Below are positions 1 to 10,798 of a DNA stretch of 64,000 bases, piece after piece. The notes beneath the pieces were generated by a model. That model saw only the letters and a list, made by a program, of their open reading frames with translations. It searched no databases and was not told the DNA's origin. The position numbers and the translations under genes were made by a program. The DNA is from Neurospora tetrasperma FGSC 2508 (Eukaryota; Ascomycota; Sordariomycetes; Sordariales; Sordariaceae), in contig NW_009799179.1 of the NCBI RefSeq assembly GCF_000213175.1, forward strand, positions 2,341,744 to 2,405,743, read 5' to 3'. Position 1 is the stretch's first letter. Each line of letters begins with the position of its first letter.

Positions 1-2149
1 TTGTGTATTCTCGTTGGGTGTTAACGATTCTGCTTCTCCAAGTCAAGCATGGCGTGTCGGCGTGACTCTGGTCAAAATGTCACATGGCTTCGAGTAGGCA
101 CTACATACACGATAGCATAAGTGGGTGGGTGACGTGATGGTGATATCAACCGCCATTCACTCACCTGGTACATTGGGAATGCTCGAGATAGAATACGCAG
201 CTGCTGGTCACCATTCATTCGAAGCCATCCTGAGAAAGTCGGAACAGAAGTCCGCCAAAAGATCAGCAATTATAGCCAGCTTCAACATTACGACCGATTC
301 ACGCAGGCGCATTTTCCGGAGCCGACAAACCCATGCGCTGTTTCAGATTCGACGCGCTGAAAGACGCCGTATACGCTAGAGAATTATTCAGGCGAGGCGC
401 GCTGTTACGACGGGCCATAAGCCGTGGTGTTTCTTTTTCTCTAGCTCTCCTGCTCCTGTTTCCGCTTATTTCTGGCCAGGGCCGCCGTGAAGGTTTCGAT
501 TTTGTCTTTTGGGCGAGGTGCGTACGAACTTGCGCTCGGCGCCGATCACCTCTCTCTCGCCTTGTTTTGCTGTCGCGAAAAAGATCGACCCGGCAATGGC
601 TGAGGCGGCCACTTGCGTAGAGAAGGAATACGGCACGAATAAGGGAGGAGGGTAGGATCTTCCACTTGACCAAGTGGTTAAGCTTTTGAAGAGGTGACGA
701 CATCTGTGAGACAGACATAGGAAATCCATGGCTTCTCTGAGCCGTCAGGCAGGCAGCGGACGTTGTCTACATGCTGTAAACCACCACAACACATATAACG
801 TGGGCTTATGAATCTGGAGGGCAGCACACTCGGCACCTGAGTAGCCATACCTTACTGACTGGCCCAAGTATCCCCTCAAGCCAGATAAGCATGTGTATAT
901 CTGTCAAAGACAAAGCCTTCCTTTCGTCTGCATCTTCCTATTCCTTCGTACAGCACACATCACACGTTTGCTTACGGTTAGCTTAGTAGCTAGTTGAGCT
1001 GAGCGTACAGTACCTTGCGCTGACATCCAATCCGCAAAATGCGACCCGCGGTTCCGTCTTCCGCAGTGTCGAAGTTACGAGCAGGGTTTCGAGCATCTGG
1101 ATGTTGGAAACTGTATCTTGGACGTTTTTCAATTGAGGATTGTGGGCAAGTACAACGTTAAGGTAGGGTTGTAATGTGGGGTACTTACTAGCGAGCAGCG
1201 ACCAATTCCTAAAATAGCCTCCATCAGCACTGCATGGTAAGACCCGTTAGTATGTATGTAACCCAGTCTCACCAGTCACCTTGTGTGTAAGTCCGGCGGA
1301 TAGGTCCTGTAACTCTCGACATTGCTTCTCAAAAGCGCAACGGACTGGATTCTACAAGTAAGTTGAGGCGCCAGAGGAGGCGGTCACCATGCAGGTATCA
1401 GAAAGAAAAAGCATAACAGTTCGGTCACCTGGTTCTCTTCGTGAGGCCAAACAGCTCACTTTGCTTACTACGGCATGGAAGTTTAAGGTGATGGTTCTAA
1501 TTGAATGGCTGGAACTTCTTTGGTTGGTGGTCTGACAACTTCCTAGGTATGTACCGTCGTAGCCCGTGATGAGAGAGACATACATGCACGTGATAGCGCG
1601 ACGATGGAATGTCTTATACCCTAACCACTTTTCTTTTTTGCCTTTCGACGCTATGTATGCATAGGCATCTTACCATCCTTCAACCGAAAGAAAAAAGAAA
1701 GAAAAAAGATATCGAAGACGCCCAGATTGCCTCGTCAAGAAGGGAGTCAGTCATACACCACACATCAACCAACGAGAACAGAAAGCCCAGCAGACACTGA
1801 CTCCAACAACACCAGTTTTTGCTTCTACCCAGACGCGTCAACCAGTAATTTATCATAGTACAAGATACATTTTCAACAGACGCCTGCCTCCTCTCACTCT
1901 CGCCATGTGACGAGTCTAAGGCCCAATGCGGTATTCCTTGCCCTGCCCTTAGGGGACAGACAGCAAGAACTAGTTCTAGATGAGGGGGCTCAAGGTATAT
2001 CGGCGTCAGTACGAAAGGCGGTCAAGAGGGCAAAAGTATAGTCCTACCGCGGATAAGGTGAAGGCCGAGATGCGATGCAGGATATCACATATACCAACCA
2101 CCAGGCTACTATGGTAGTTTGAGACACCTCCAGTCCAGCGCAAACTGAA
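1..2149. other. Gene-free stretch, left edge
   Basis: I see no supportable gene here on either strand. Open frames are short, overlap each other on both strands and show no recognisable motif. The sequence has ordinary base composition with a few A/T runs, for example around 1680-1710. Confidence 0.5.
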
Positions 2150-3090
2150 CATCAAGGGGTCTTTCTTTCTTGGTGTTTTCTCACGTACGTTTGGCGCCAC
2201 CATACACCAAAAGCAAAGAAGACAGACTGACATTCTTCATCTGATTGGTTCACACGTTTCCTTTCCCCCCTCCATCCTTCTGAGATCCCAGCTGGATAAG
2301 CTATTTGTTGCGGTACAACAAGCTGTGAGTCTATATACACACAGTAGTGACCCCGGGGGGAAGATGATGATCGGAAAGGTTGACACCCTCCTCAGCGGGC
2401 GCCGCGCTCCACAGACGAATAGTCCCCTTGATAACGACGGGGTTGGGGAGGGAGGGGGGCCTCAACGCGCTTGTGGTAGCGCTGAAGCAACTGTTCGGCA
2501 ATAGGTACGCAGGTTGTTGCCAACGGTAACGGCGGCATTGTTAAAACCTTCGATGGGCGTGGGGATACGTTGTTGCTTTTGTTGAAGGAGACGATCTTGG
2601 GAAGGAGAAACCTTGATGGTACCACGACGACTCGATGAACTTACCCTTGGGGCGTGTGGATGAATTGCTTGGCAGCCACGTTGCAAATGTTTACTTCAGG
2701 GGTAATGCGGACATCAGGGCCGTACTTCTTATGAAACTCGTGGACGTAGAAAGAGCGCTGGCCGCCGGCCTACTTGTAGATAAGGGCCCAGTCGGTGAAG
2801 CGGGTGTACCAGGGACCGGGAAGGGCAAGTGAGAACCCTGGTAGATGGTCTGGAAAAGGACGGATGCTCTGGTAAGTAAACGGCGAACTGTACGTCGTGG
2901 TGAACCGGTGCATGTGGATGGAAGAAGCTGTGCGGAGACTGATGGTGGATTCCCAACGTACCGGAACGAGGAGAATGGCGATCACTGTAAGGCTGAAGAG
3001 GGGGACGTTGGATGCGGGTGGTCCCAGAGAAGGGAGACAGATCTTCCAGAAGGGAATTACGGCTGCAAAGTCTTCGGTAAAGGTAATCAT
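2150..3090 (-). pseudogene. Decayed cytochrome P450 relic
   Basis: Read on the minus strand, separate segments match P450 landmarks in the right order. From 3090 there is an ATG, a hydrophobic stretch (NVPLFSLTVIAILLVP) and the proline-rich hinge PGPWYTRFTDWALIYK. An in-frame stop follows, and past it lies AGGQRSFYVHEFHKKYGPDV, the usual post-hinge block. After a change of frame, near 2430, comes GTIRLWSAAPAEEGV, which resembles the K-helix ExxR region with Glu replaced by Gly. Near 2170-2215 FFAFGVWWRQTYVRKHQ resembles the heme loop, with Tyr in place of the heme-ligand Cys. The middle of the enzyme (I-helix) is missing, because about 940 bp cannot hold a 500-residue P450. It is not functional. 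The stop (CAG to TAG) and Cys to Tyr (TGT to TAT) are the C:G to T:A changes RIP makes. The family assignment is from motifs only. Confidence 0.7.
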
Positions 3091-6000
3091 GGCTTTGACC
3101 TGACTACAAAAGGTGTGAAGCTGGCTCGAGGCTTCGGATGTTTGACACTTTGCCGTTCGAAAGAAATCGTTTATCGCGAAACAACCCCCTCCAACAACAA
3201 CAGAAATCCGTGAAAGAGACTCACAATCAGCTACCGAAACTCATCCCTGGAAGACGAATGGCTGGCTCTTTTCGATTCTATGGGGAAGATTCCCTAGGTA
3301 GGCTCCTAGCATGGGCGAGAGAGGTCGATACGTTGCAAGGGCGGGTCGGCACCATCCGTCTTGTTGACTGTGGAGGCTGAATGTGTTTTAATGGGAGGAG
3401 ACAGCAGTCCCTGACACACGGCATGATCGGCCAATCATGGACAGTCGGCTCAGCTTCGGCGTCGATCTCTTCCAAGCCCACAACTACTGCAACAGCCGAG
3501 TGCAACGTCGGGGATGAAAGAACGCTTTTGACGTCACATGCGGTCCAATTTTCGGTGTGTGTCTGGGTCTCGGGAGGCAGGGAATAGGGAAGGTATAAAC
3601 GTCGAGGCTACTCTTCGATATTCGTCCACGAATTCGTTGACAAAACACCCATTTTCCTTTCGGTAGCCTATCGACGATGGCCCGACACGAAGCTATGAGA
3701 GCATGGCCAAGCTGAGGACTCGAACTGCAATCAAAAACAGCAAGTCAGCAACTGAATCGATTTTTCGACAAACCATCATCATCAAGATACTCGACCTTCT
3801 CAACGATCGCACCTTGACACTACGATTACATGGCCCGAGACCATAAGCCGTACAAGGACGCTCTCAGATTCGCAGGCAGAGTCAGTTCCAAGACATCAAC
3901 CTTGATTGGATCCCTTTTTCAGATTCGAGTCGATTAACGTAAAACCTTGTGGCCGTTGGATTTGACGAGGCACCTGAAAGCCTCGACGTCTAGGAGAAGA
4001 GAGAACAAAGACCAATTGCCAGGTTAGCTGTCAACATATTCTCGAGCTAGCCCAATCACCTTGCATATCCCGAGCTGTTGGTGAACAAAACCGTTGGTCA
4101 TCTTGTCGCTCAAAGGAAATAATGGGCGAGCACCCGACACCCAGCCTGCCTGTCCTCTTTATCTCCAAAATTACCGATCGAAAGAGCCAGAGCGGAAAGT
4201 CCAGGTTGTCGGATACTTTTCGTTGCGGAAGGTGCGCAGAACGCTTAAAGGAAACAATTCGACAAAGCTCTGCATGAGTTGGCGGTCAATCGAAACGATA
4301 CTACCCCCCGCGATTGCTTCCTTTCATCTTTCCGAGATCGAACGGATCGTAGCAGGATGTTTTAGTCAGCGGAAACATGACATGGCGTAATCGACGATGG
4401 TGGGATTTGCACTTTCCCGTTCAGGGCGAGATGTTGGTCTGCACCTTCTTTGCCAAAGGTGACTCTGCCATTATAGGGCTCAGTCCAGTCAGAACCGCGG
4501 CGTTGACCACCAATGTCCAACGTCTCTTCAAGAAGCGACGTTCTTCCGTTCCTGTCCTAACAAATGAAGGAAGCGATGGACCTCGAGGCGTCCCGCCGGG
4601 TGTTCGCGCCACCTTCCATTAAGACCTCGACGGGAGCAATGGACGAGATAAGACTGAATTCTCATAGATGGGTGTAAAGGATGTCATCACGCTATCGTGG
4701 AGCAGCTGCAACGAAATTTGCAGAAAACCGATCCCCGGCCCCGTTTGCTGAGCGGAAGTCATTTCTCTTTTCGCCGTAAGCAGTCGGTTCAGTTTCTAAA
4801 GTTCTGCCGTGTGGACGCTGCGGGACCCATGGGTGTGACTCCTCAACGCGGCACGGCCAAGTGGCTTCCGGGACCGTATCTATTCCGGAATGATCCCCCC
4901 CCATCATTTCTCTTCTGCTCAGATGACGATCCTACCTTTTCTCGCTTCTTTTTTCTCATAGTTTCCTTCACGTTTACTCGCACACTCACCCGTGGTACCA
5001 TGAGAATCACAACGTTGACCGCACTGTCTATCGCTTCTTCATGCTACCGCCCTGGTGCATCAACTGTCACCAAAATCTTGGGGCCATCGATTCCGACATT
5101 CACTTTCCCCTCAAGACGGCATGATACACGGCATTATGTTCTGAGAATTCTCGGGGCCGCCGATGGTGTGTACATCTTCACACCTTGCAGACTTTGCTAC
5201 ATCAATCATCGCAAACGCTGAGGTCGTCATGGCCTCGTCTATAACTGCCTTCGTGCACCTCATAACCCTAGCATTAGATTATTTCGCCATGTCCGATCGT
5301 TGATCGTCTTCTCGCAACGGCCGCCAGGGTGAACCTGGTGGGAACATGCGGAGTGCATTACTCGACATGCGATGCGATTCGGGTCACCCTTGCTTTGTGA
5401 CAAATCAGCTTCTGACTCGATGAACGAACCATTCGGTTGCTTTAATAGCACCTACGAACGCTTGACTGACAGCAAATCTCACCTACAATTCAGTTGTGTG
5501 CTAGAGTCTTTGGCGTGCAGTTGAAATGTCGACAAATTGGAAGCGGGCTCACCTAGCCGAAACGGAGAAATTTGCACACAGCAAGCATGCAGCAGGTCTA
5601 GGTATACCGAGACATCCCAGACACACGGCGTCAGGAATGTAAATAACAGTAGCTGAGGTTACACTACCACAACGAGTGATAAGTATGCAATGTCTTTGGT
5701 CAAGAATCTTGCATCAACGAAGGAGTCAACAATGCCTCCGAGCAATCCAACGAGAGGCTTCCGCATTTATCAGATTGTTCAACTGCAAGGAAACGGATAT
5801 GGGGTGATTGATGGAATTCTACTAACTGCACTGGTAGCCTTGTCATTGCTTCAGATACCGAGAACACAATCCTTCCCTGCGGATAAAACCCTAACCCTCA
5901 CAGAGACCAGAGTACCCATCTGCGAAACCGACCCCTTCGCCTTGACATTCGCAGATTCTCGGTCGATGAATGGGATATCCGAAACATCGGTGCGGAGGAA

Positions 6001-8035
6001 GAAAGAGAAGCTGGTTCACCATACTGTCTGGGTATAGATACGTCAGTTCACCTGCGGTGTATTGCTCAAAGTCACGAGTGTCTCAGTTGAGACAGTTGCA
6101 CTTGCCCGCTTAACCGGCTCATTTTGTTACACGTGAAGGAAAGCGGAATGTACTACGGAAGGTACAAGCTCGAAATACTTTTCAAAAATCTCAAAGTACA
6201 TCAGGGTACCTCGAGTCATTCCCATGTCACGGCTCGAGAAGTGAACAAGGGAATATGGGAATAACATGGAATGGCATTCTTGTTGGAGATGGAGATAGGC
6301 GTACTACATCATTCTCTACGAGACTTGCACATTCTTCCCAAGTCAAAGCTCACGGCAACTCGGCCGTGCTAGCTACCTGGTAAGCATGTCTCACTTGGTT
6401 CTTCGTGAAGCTGCACCTCGGAGATGCCCTATTGCTAACTTGAATCACCTGAATCCAGAATTGTGTCAAGTATCTGCTAGGCAGCCAACGCATGACACCA
6501 TAATCTTCGAATTCAATCCGAAGGTAGCCTCTCACTCCATCAACTTTACCAGTTTTGCACCCTGACCAGGTCTTCTCCCCTCCACCACGTGTCAGTTTTC
6601 AAGTTCTTCCTGCCCTAGTTTCAAGTTCGCCCTGAAGTTTTCCCACCTTGTCCGCTAGACAACGATGTCGGTATCCGTCCCGCGGCCCCATGCCGTTATG
6701 CCCAACTGCCGAATTCCGTTCCCCGAACATCCATCCCTGCCATCATCCACTATTGGGAAGCTACAGGCTACAAGAGCTCAGGCTATCACTGTAAGACACT
6801 GCGATACTCGCTTATTGTGAGAAGAAACTTTGATGAATGTGACACAACATTCCGGCCTCATCAATGGCAACAAGCTGGACATTTCTTAGCCATATCCTCG
6901 GTCCGAACCGAGAAGGAAGTTGGAATGCTTGTCAACTTCCGGTTCACATGATGCCATCAGCTACTGCTCAGTGTATGCAGTTGCTTTCCAGCTTGCCGCT
7001 CATAGATTGTTCGGCTAAGTTCCGGTCACGAGCCGCGGAAACCTCTTTGCGGTGCAGGCGGTGCCTGATGGCGATGATAGCTATCCAGGTATGACTTCGC
7101 CAGGAAAACTGCGTAATCACCTTGATGTACAACGGCGCAGCAACCCGGCAAAGCAAGAATTGCACGGAGAACCCAAATTCGCGTGTTATTATGGTGTCTA
7201 CAACTTTCTAGGTAAAGGAGTCATCAACCATCGACGACTCTCATATGGTAAGCAAACAATGTCCCAGGATATCCCAAACTCAAGCCGTCTTTACCTTTTG
7301 CTCACATCCTTAACTGATCAATCTGTAAGCCCAGATCACGGGGCGGAACTGCTTGTTTCCTCACCGAAGTGAGAGACCAACACCTACCCTGCAGCCAGCA
7401 CACTTGTACAACCCGACATCAAGTCTCGCTTTACCGAGCCTCGCTTAGGCAGAGTCTGACACTTAACCTCATGTATGTCTCGAGCTTCAACCCGGATCAG
7501 CACTAACTAGTCGCTAGGGACACCCCATAAACGTCAATAGTTCTCGCAAGGCTGCCACGATTCTTTGATGGAACTGTTCACCCACTTGTTTCAGTCATAA
7601 GGCATCCTTCTGTGTGCTTTGCCACTGCCATGGCATTCAGATACGACCGAGACCAACCGACTGCAGCAAACCAGCAGAGAGATTTCGGGACCGTGCCGTG
7701 TCGGCTCCATGACTCAGATATGCGTGCGTATATGAACTCCGATTGCGCTGCTAGAGAACATACCCGGCGCTTCTCGAGTCTCTGCTGGTTGAGCGAACGG
7801 TTGGTTGCCTTACAGCTTAGAGGGTACCATCCAATCTAGGCATGCTATCTTCAGTTACTAGAGGTAGTATAGGTAACTAGTGCAAGGCCAAACAAATCAT
7901 TGATTCAGAAAGCTCAAATAGTATTACGGAAAGCAGACAAACATCCGCTGACCGCAAGCAGGTAGGCAGCATCCGCACAAGATACCAGAAAAGTCGGATC
8001 TTGTTCGCCAAACACAGCACATATTTGTGATAGAG
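3091..8035. other. Gene-poor stretch, about 5 kb
   Basis: I find no convincing gene. A signal-peptide-like start (MRITTLTALSIASSC) follows a pyrimidine-rich leader at about 5001, but the frame beyond it has no recognisable fold and ends after about 73 codons. Other frames of 60-115 codons overlap each other on both strands. Confidence 0.45.
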
Positions 8036-8840
8036 GTACTTGGTAGGTAGGTATGTAAATGAACTGCATGTCTTAAACAAAGGCAAATGGGCATCAAGTA
8101 GGAACCTATGTAGGTATTTATCCCGTTTCAACCCAGAAAAAAATGTTTGCTCCTTTCTGTGTGCTGCTGCTGCACACTCAACCAATAATCTTTCCCGATA
8201 TCAATCACAAGCCCCCTTAGGTAGGTTTTTGCGACCTCACCAGATAGATACCTACCTACACTAGGTAGGTAGATTAGATCAGGGCTTTTCACCGACTCCG
8301 ATCTTTTCCTCCCGGTGAAGAAATCTTGTTCCGCAGAGAAAAAAAATCTCCGATACCTCCGATACTCGCACCCACACTTTCTGTGATCGGTAGTAGTATT
8401 GTTGTTGTTTGCCTGTCGTAACCAGTTACGCCATACCTAGAGGTACCCTAAGGCTGACTCGGACATTCAAATAATATCGATGAACCAAACTGGCGGTCAA
8501 CCTTTTGAATAGCGAATCATTCTGTATTTTTGTATTTTGTATATAGGTAGGTTGAATGGTACATCTAGGTAAGGCAAGGTAGGTAAGGTAGGTAAGGTAA
8601 GGTAGGTAACATTGTGCAAATCAGATCACATGTGTTGTAAGTTGCCTTGTTGGGATTCATGTTGGGACTTTGGACCGCCGCCCGTGAGACCCGTGAGACG
8701 GGGTGCAACGGGCACAACGGGCAACGCTGGATCGGGCGGGGGCATGAGGCTCTGCTGGCGTAACAGTCAGTAGAGGTAACTCCCGTCTGTAGAGGTAGGT
8801 AGGTAGGTAAGTCGGGACTGGTATGTAGATAGGTACTCGA
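8036..8840. repeat. Cluster of TACC/GGTA simple repeats
   Basis: Several short tracts of the tetranucleotide GGTA (TACC on the other strand) lie within 800 bp: near 8036-8054, 8246-8275, 8543-8610 and 8792-8815. The 8246-8275 tract is arranged as an inverted repeat, TACCTACC followed by GGTAGGTA, and could form a short hairpin. The same tracts recur at 48.1-50.3 kb. Such tracts are a familiar feature of Neurospora intergenic DNA; no function can be read from the sequence. Confidence 0.8.
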
Positions 8841-9145
8841 GGTGGCTTGGCTCACGAAATGAGTTGCAATTTCTCTTACATCTTGTAGATGATTTGATTG
8901 CGAAAGACCTGCAGAATTATATTGGCAATAAAATGAATGCGATTTTGGCTTTTGAGGAAGTGATAATTCCAAATGTGATCTAGTTCCTGGCAACTACTGT
9001 GACTGATGCTCAAGATTCTCAACTGAAAGTGTTGCACAGGTAAATTCATCAATTTTATACCAGACTACAATTGACCATTACAGTGTAGATTAGATACAAG
9101 ATAGACATGATGTAGAAAAGTAATTAACATTTTATATCATTATCT

Positions 9146-9176
9146 GGAGATTAAAATCAGGAGGAGATTAAAATCA
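9146..9176. repeat. 14-bp tandem direct repeat in AT-rich DNA
   Basis: The string GGAGATTAAAATCA occurs at 9146-9159 and again at 9163-9176, inside an AT-rich patch (about 9040-9190). The spacing is 17 bp from start to start. It may be a small tandem duplication. Confidence 0.7.
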
Positions 9177-9201
9177 TAAAGATGATCAAGTCCAAAGTAA
9201 G

Positions 9202-9414
9202 TCAGACTTGCTGTTTGTGCCTCCCAACCGGTATGCCATACCATCCATGCATGCTACATATTTGATCCAAAACGCCGTTGACCGTAAAGTTTGTTGAAAA
9301 AAAGCCACCGTTTGATGTTTCCCATATTCCCAAAATTTTTGCACCGCGGTATTCCCCCGTAGTGTAGGTGTATGCTGTCATGATGTTTCCATCTGCCAAT
9401 CTGGGCGACAGCTA
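9202..9414 (-). pseudogene. Orphan coding-like fragment
   Basis: On the minus strand an open segment reads LSPRLADGNIMTAYTYTT, then a Gly/Ile-rich part and NGGFFSTNFTVNG, and ends IPVGRHKQQV before a stop. The composition and alternating pattern look like part of a secreted beta-rich protein rather than random translation. A CTACATAG sequence just upstream could be a splice acceptor, but beyond it lie TACC repeats and no exon I can identify. I do not recognise the family. It could be the last exon of a lost gene or a chance frame. Confidence 0.3.
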
Positions 9415-9500
9415 TGTAGGTAGATAAAAGGAAAGGAAAGAGATCAAGGAAACAACGCTAAAAGTTCAAAAATAGTAAAGAAACTCTAAAGAGCTTCTGA

Positions 9501-9532
9501 AGAAAAGAAAAGAAAAGAAAAGAAAAGAAAAA
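9501..9532. repeat. (AAAAG)n microsatellite
   Basis: About six copies of the pentamer AGAAA/AAAAG lie immediately 3' of the amidoligase gene, whose stop codon is at 9542. Such tracts usually vary in length. Confidence 0.9.
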
Positions 9533-9541
9533 TCACAAAGA

Positions 9542-10798
9542 CTAAAGCCTCGAAGAATCTGCCCACATACTCAGCACCGGGTCCATGAAAAACCCATCAA
9601 ACTTCTCCATCGCCACGTTCCTCTCGCCTTTCTCCCTCCAAATCAAGCCATGCTTGTCATGGACCGTAATCGGCGGCTCCGCCGTGACGATGCTCAAGTC
9701 GGCCTTTTTGGAGTCAGAGACGATAGGCATGGCATCATCAAACAACTGCCTCAACCTCCTCCTGTGCTCAGAAGGAACGTTGGCCCGTACTGCCTCCCTG
9801 TACACCCAATCGCCCAGTGTCTCCACGTTGGGGCGTTCCTTGGGCCGGAGCGAGTCACCCTTTGCGCAGGCCACCTGGGCAAAGCACACGGCAAGGATGA
9901 TCCATGCGATGGCTTCACCGGGGGTCGTGGAGCCGGGAGGCTGGCGGAACTCGATTGTGCCTCGAGACTTGTTGTGCACGAGGTTGAGAAAGTTCCATCG
10001 GTAGCCGGAATGAGGAAAGTCGGACCGCTGGCCGAGGGCCCGGCCCGTGGATGAGTTGGGGTCGCAGCGGACCATGTGTGCCGCGATATATTTCCGTTTG
10101 CTGAGGGAGTCCAGGTGTGAGAAGCACTCGGCTGTGGTCAGGTTGGCCATTTGCTTGTTGTACCGGTTGCTCTTGGCGAAGACAGAGGTGCGGCGGTAGA
10201 GAGGCATGACAGCGTCGAGGCAGGACTCGAAGTAGAGAATGGACTTGGAAAGGGCGCGGATATCGGAGCGTGTCCACTCTGGGTGGTCTTGGTCTAGGGG
10301 AGCGAGGTGGATAGAAGTGCTGCATTCGTGTGTAGAAGTGGTCTCAAAGTCTCGGTTGAGGACTTGCATGAAACTCTCAAAATGTTGGATCCAGGTGTCG
10401 AAGGAGGAGAAGCGGAAAAGAGGAGAGACAAACTTCATGGCGTGTTTGTACTCGGTAGGCTTGGACTGAATAGAGTGGTCGCTGGTGATAGTCCAAACTT
10501 TGTAGGAAGGCGTGTGAGTGTGTGTGGGGTGGTCGTACGGGTAATCCGAAAGAATTTGAGACTTGATGCCTCCATTGGTAAGGGAGTAGAGAATCTCGTC
10601 CTCAAGAGACTCTGAGCTTCGATGATCCGCCCGACGGCTTCGAATCTGAAGGGTCAGTTCTGCGCAGAAACGGAACTGCTTTGGCTCAGACTCTTCGAGG
10701 TAAACCATGCTGTGACGGCGGTGGTCACGGTCACGGTGACGGTGACGGCTCCTGGTCGACCCGTCTGAACTAACGGAGGGAGTGGTGGCATGAGGCAT
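9542..10798 (-). CDS. Putative amidoligase-family protein, 418 aa
   Basis: One uninterrupted reading frame starts at the ATG at 10798. The N-terminus (about residues 1-30) is rich in Arg, His and Ser and looks disordered. From about residue 40 the pattern FRFCAELTLQI, the mid-part STSIHLAP, and YRWNFLNLVHNKSRGTIEFR followed by QPPG fit the fungal amidoligase_2 superfamily, a COOH-NH2 ligase fold related to glutamine synthetase-type enzymes. The TIEFR strand is its most typical C-terminal core motif. Members are thought to form amide or peptide bonds on peptides or proteins; no substrate can be inferred here. A conserved-looking hydrophobic helix (GEAIAWIILAVCFAQ) follows the core. The next gene upstream is 3.5 kb away, so there is no operon-like context. 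The family call is from motif recall; a profile search would settle it. Confidence 0.75.
   Translation of the reverse strand: MPHATTPSVSSDGSTRSRHRHRDRDHRRHSMVYLEESEPKQFRFCAELTLQIRSRRADHRSSESLEDEILYSLTNGGIKSQILSDYPYDHPTHTHTPSYKVWTITSDHSIQSKPTEYKHAMKFVSPLFRFSSFDTWIQHFESFMQVLNRDFETTSTHECSTSIHLAPLDQDHPEWTRSDIRALSKSILYFESCLDAVMPLYRRTSVFAKSNRYNKQMANLTTAECFSHLDSLSKRKYIAAHMVRCDPNSSTGRALGQRSDFPHSGYRWNFLNLVHNKSRGTIEFRQPPGSTTPGEAIAWIILAVCFAQVACAKGDSLRPKERPNVETLGDWVYREAVRANVPSEHRRRLRQLFDDAMPIVSDSKKADLSIVTAEPPITVHDKHGLIWREKGERNVAMEKFDGFFMDPVLSMWADSSRL

Noticed and set aside
118-140. GGGTGGGTGAC, like the 3' part of Neurospora 5S rRNA
   Set aside because: Only about 12 bases match; the rest of the 5S gene is absent.
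3681-3740. GGACTCGAACTG, like a reversed tRNA B box
   Set aside because: The flanking bases do not pair as a T stem and no A box or acceptor stem is found.
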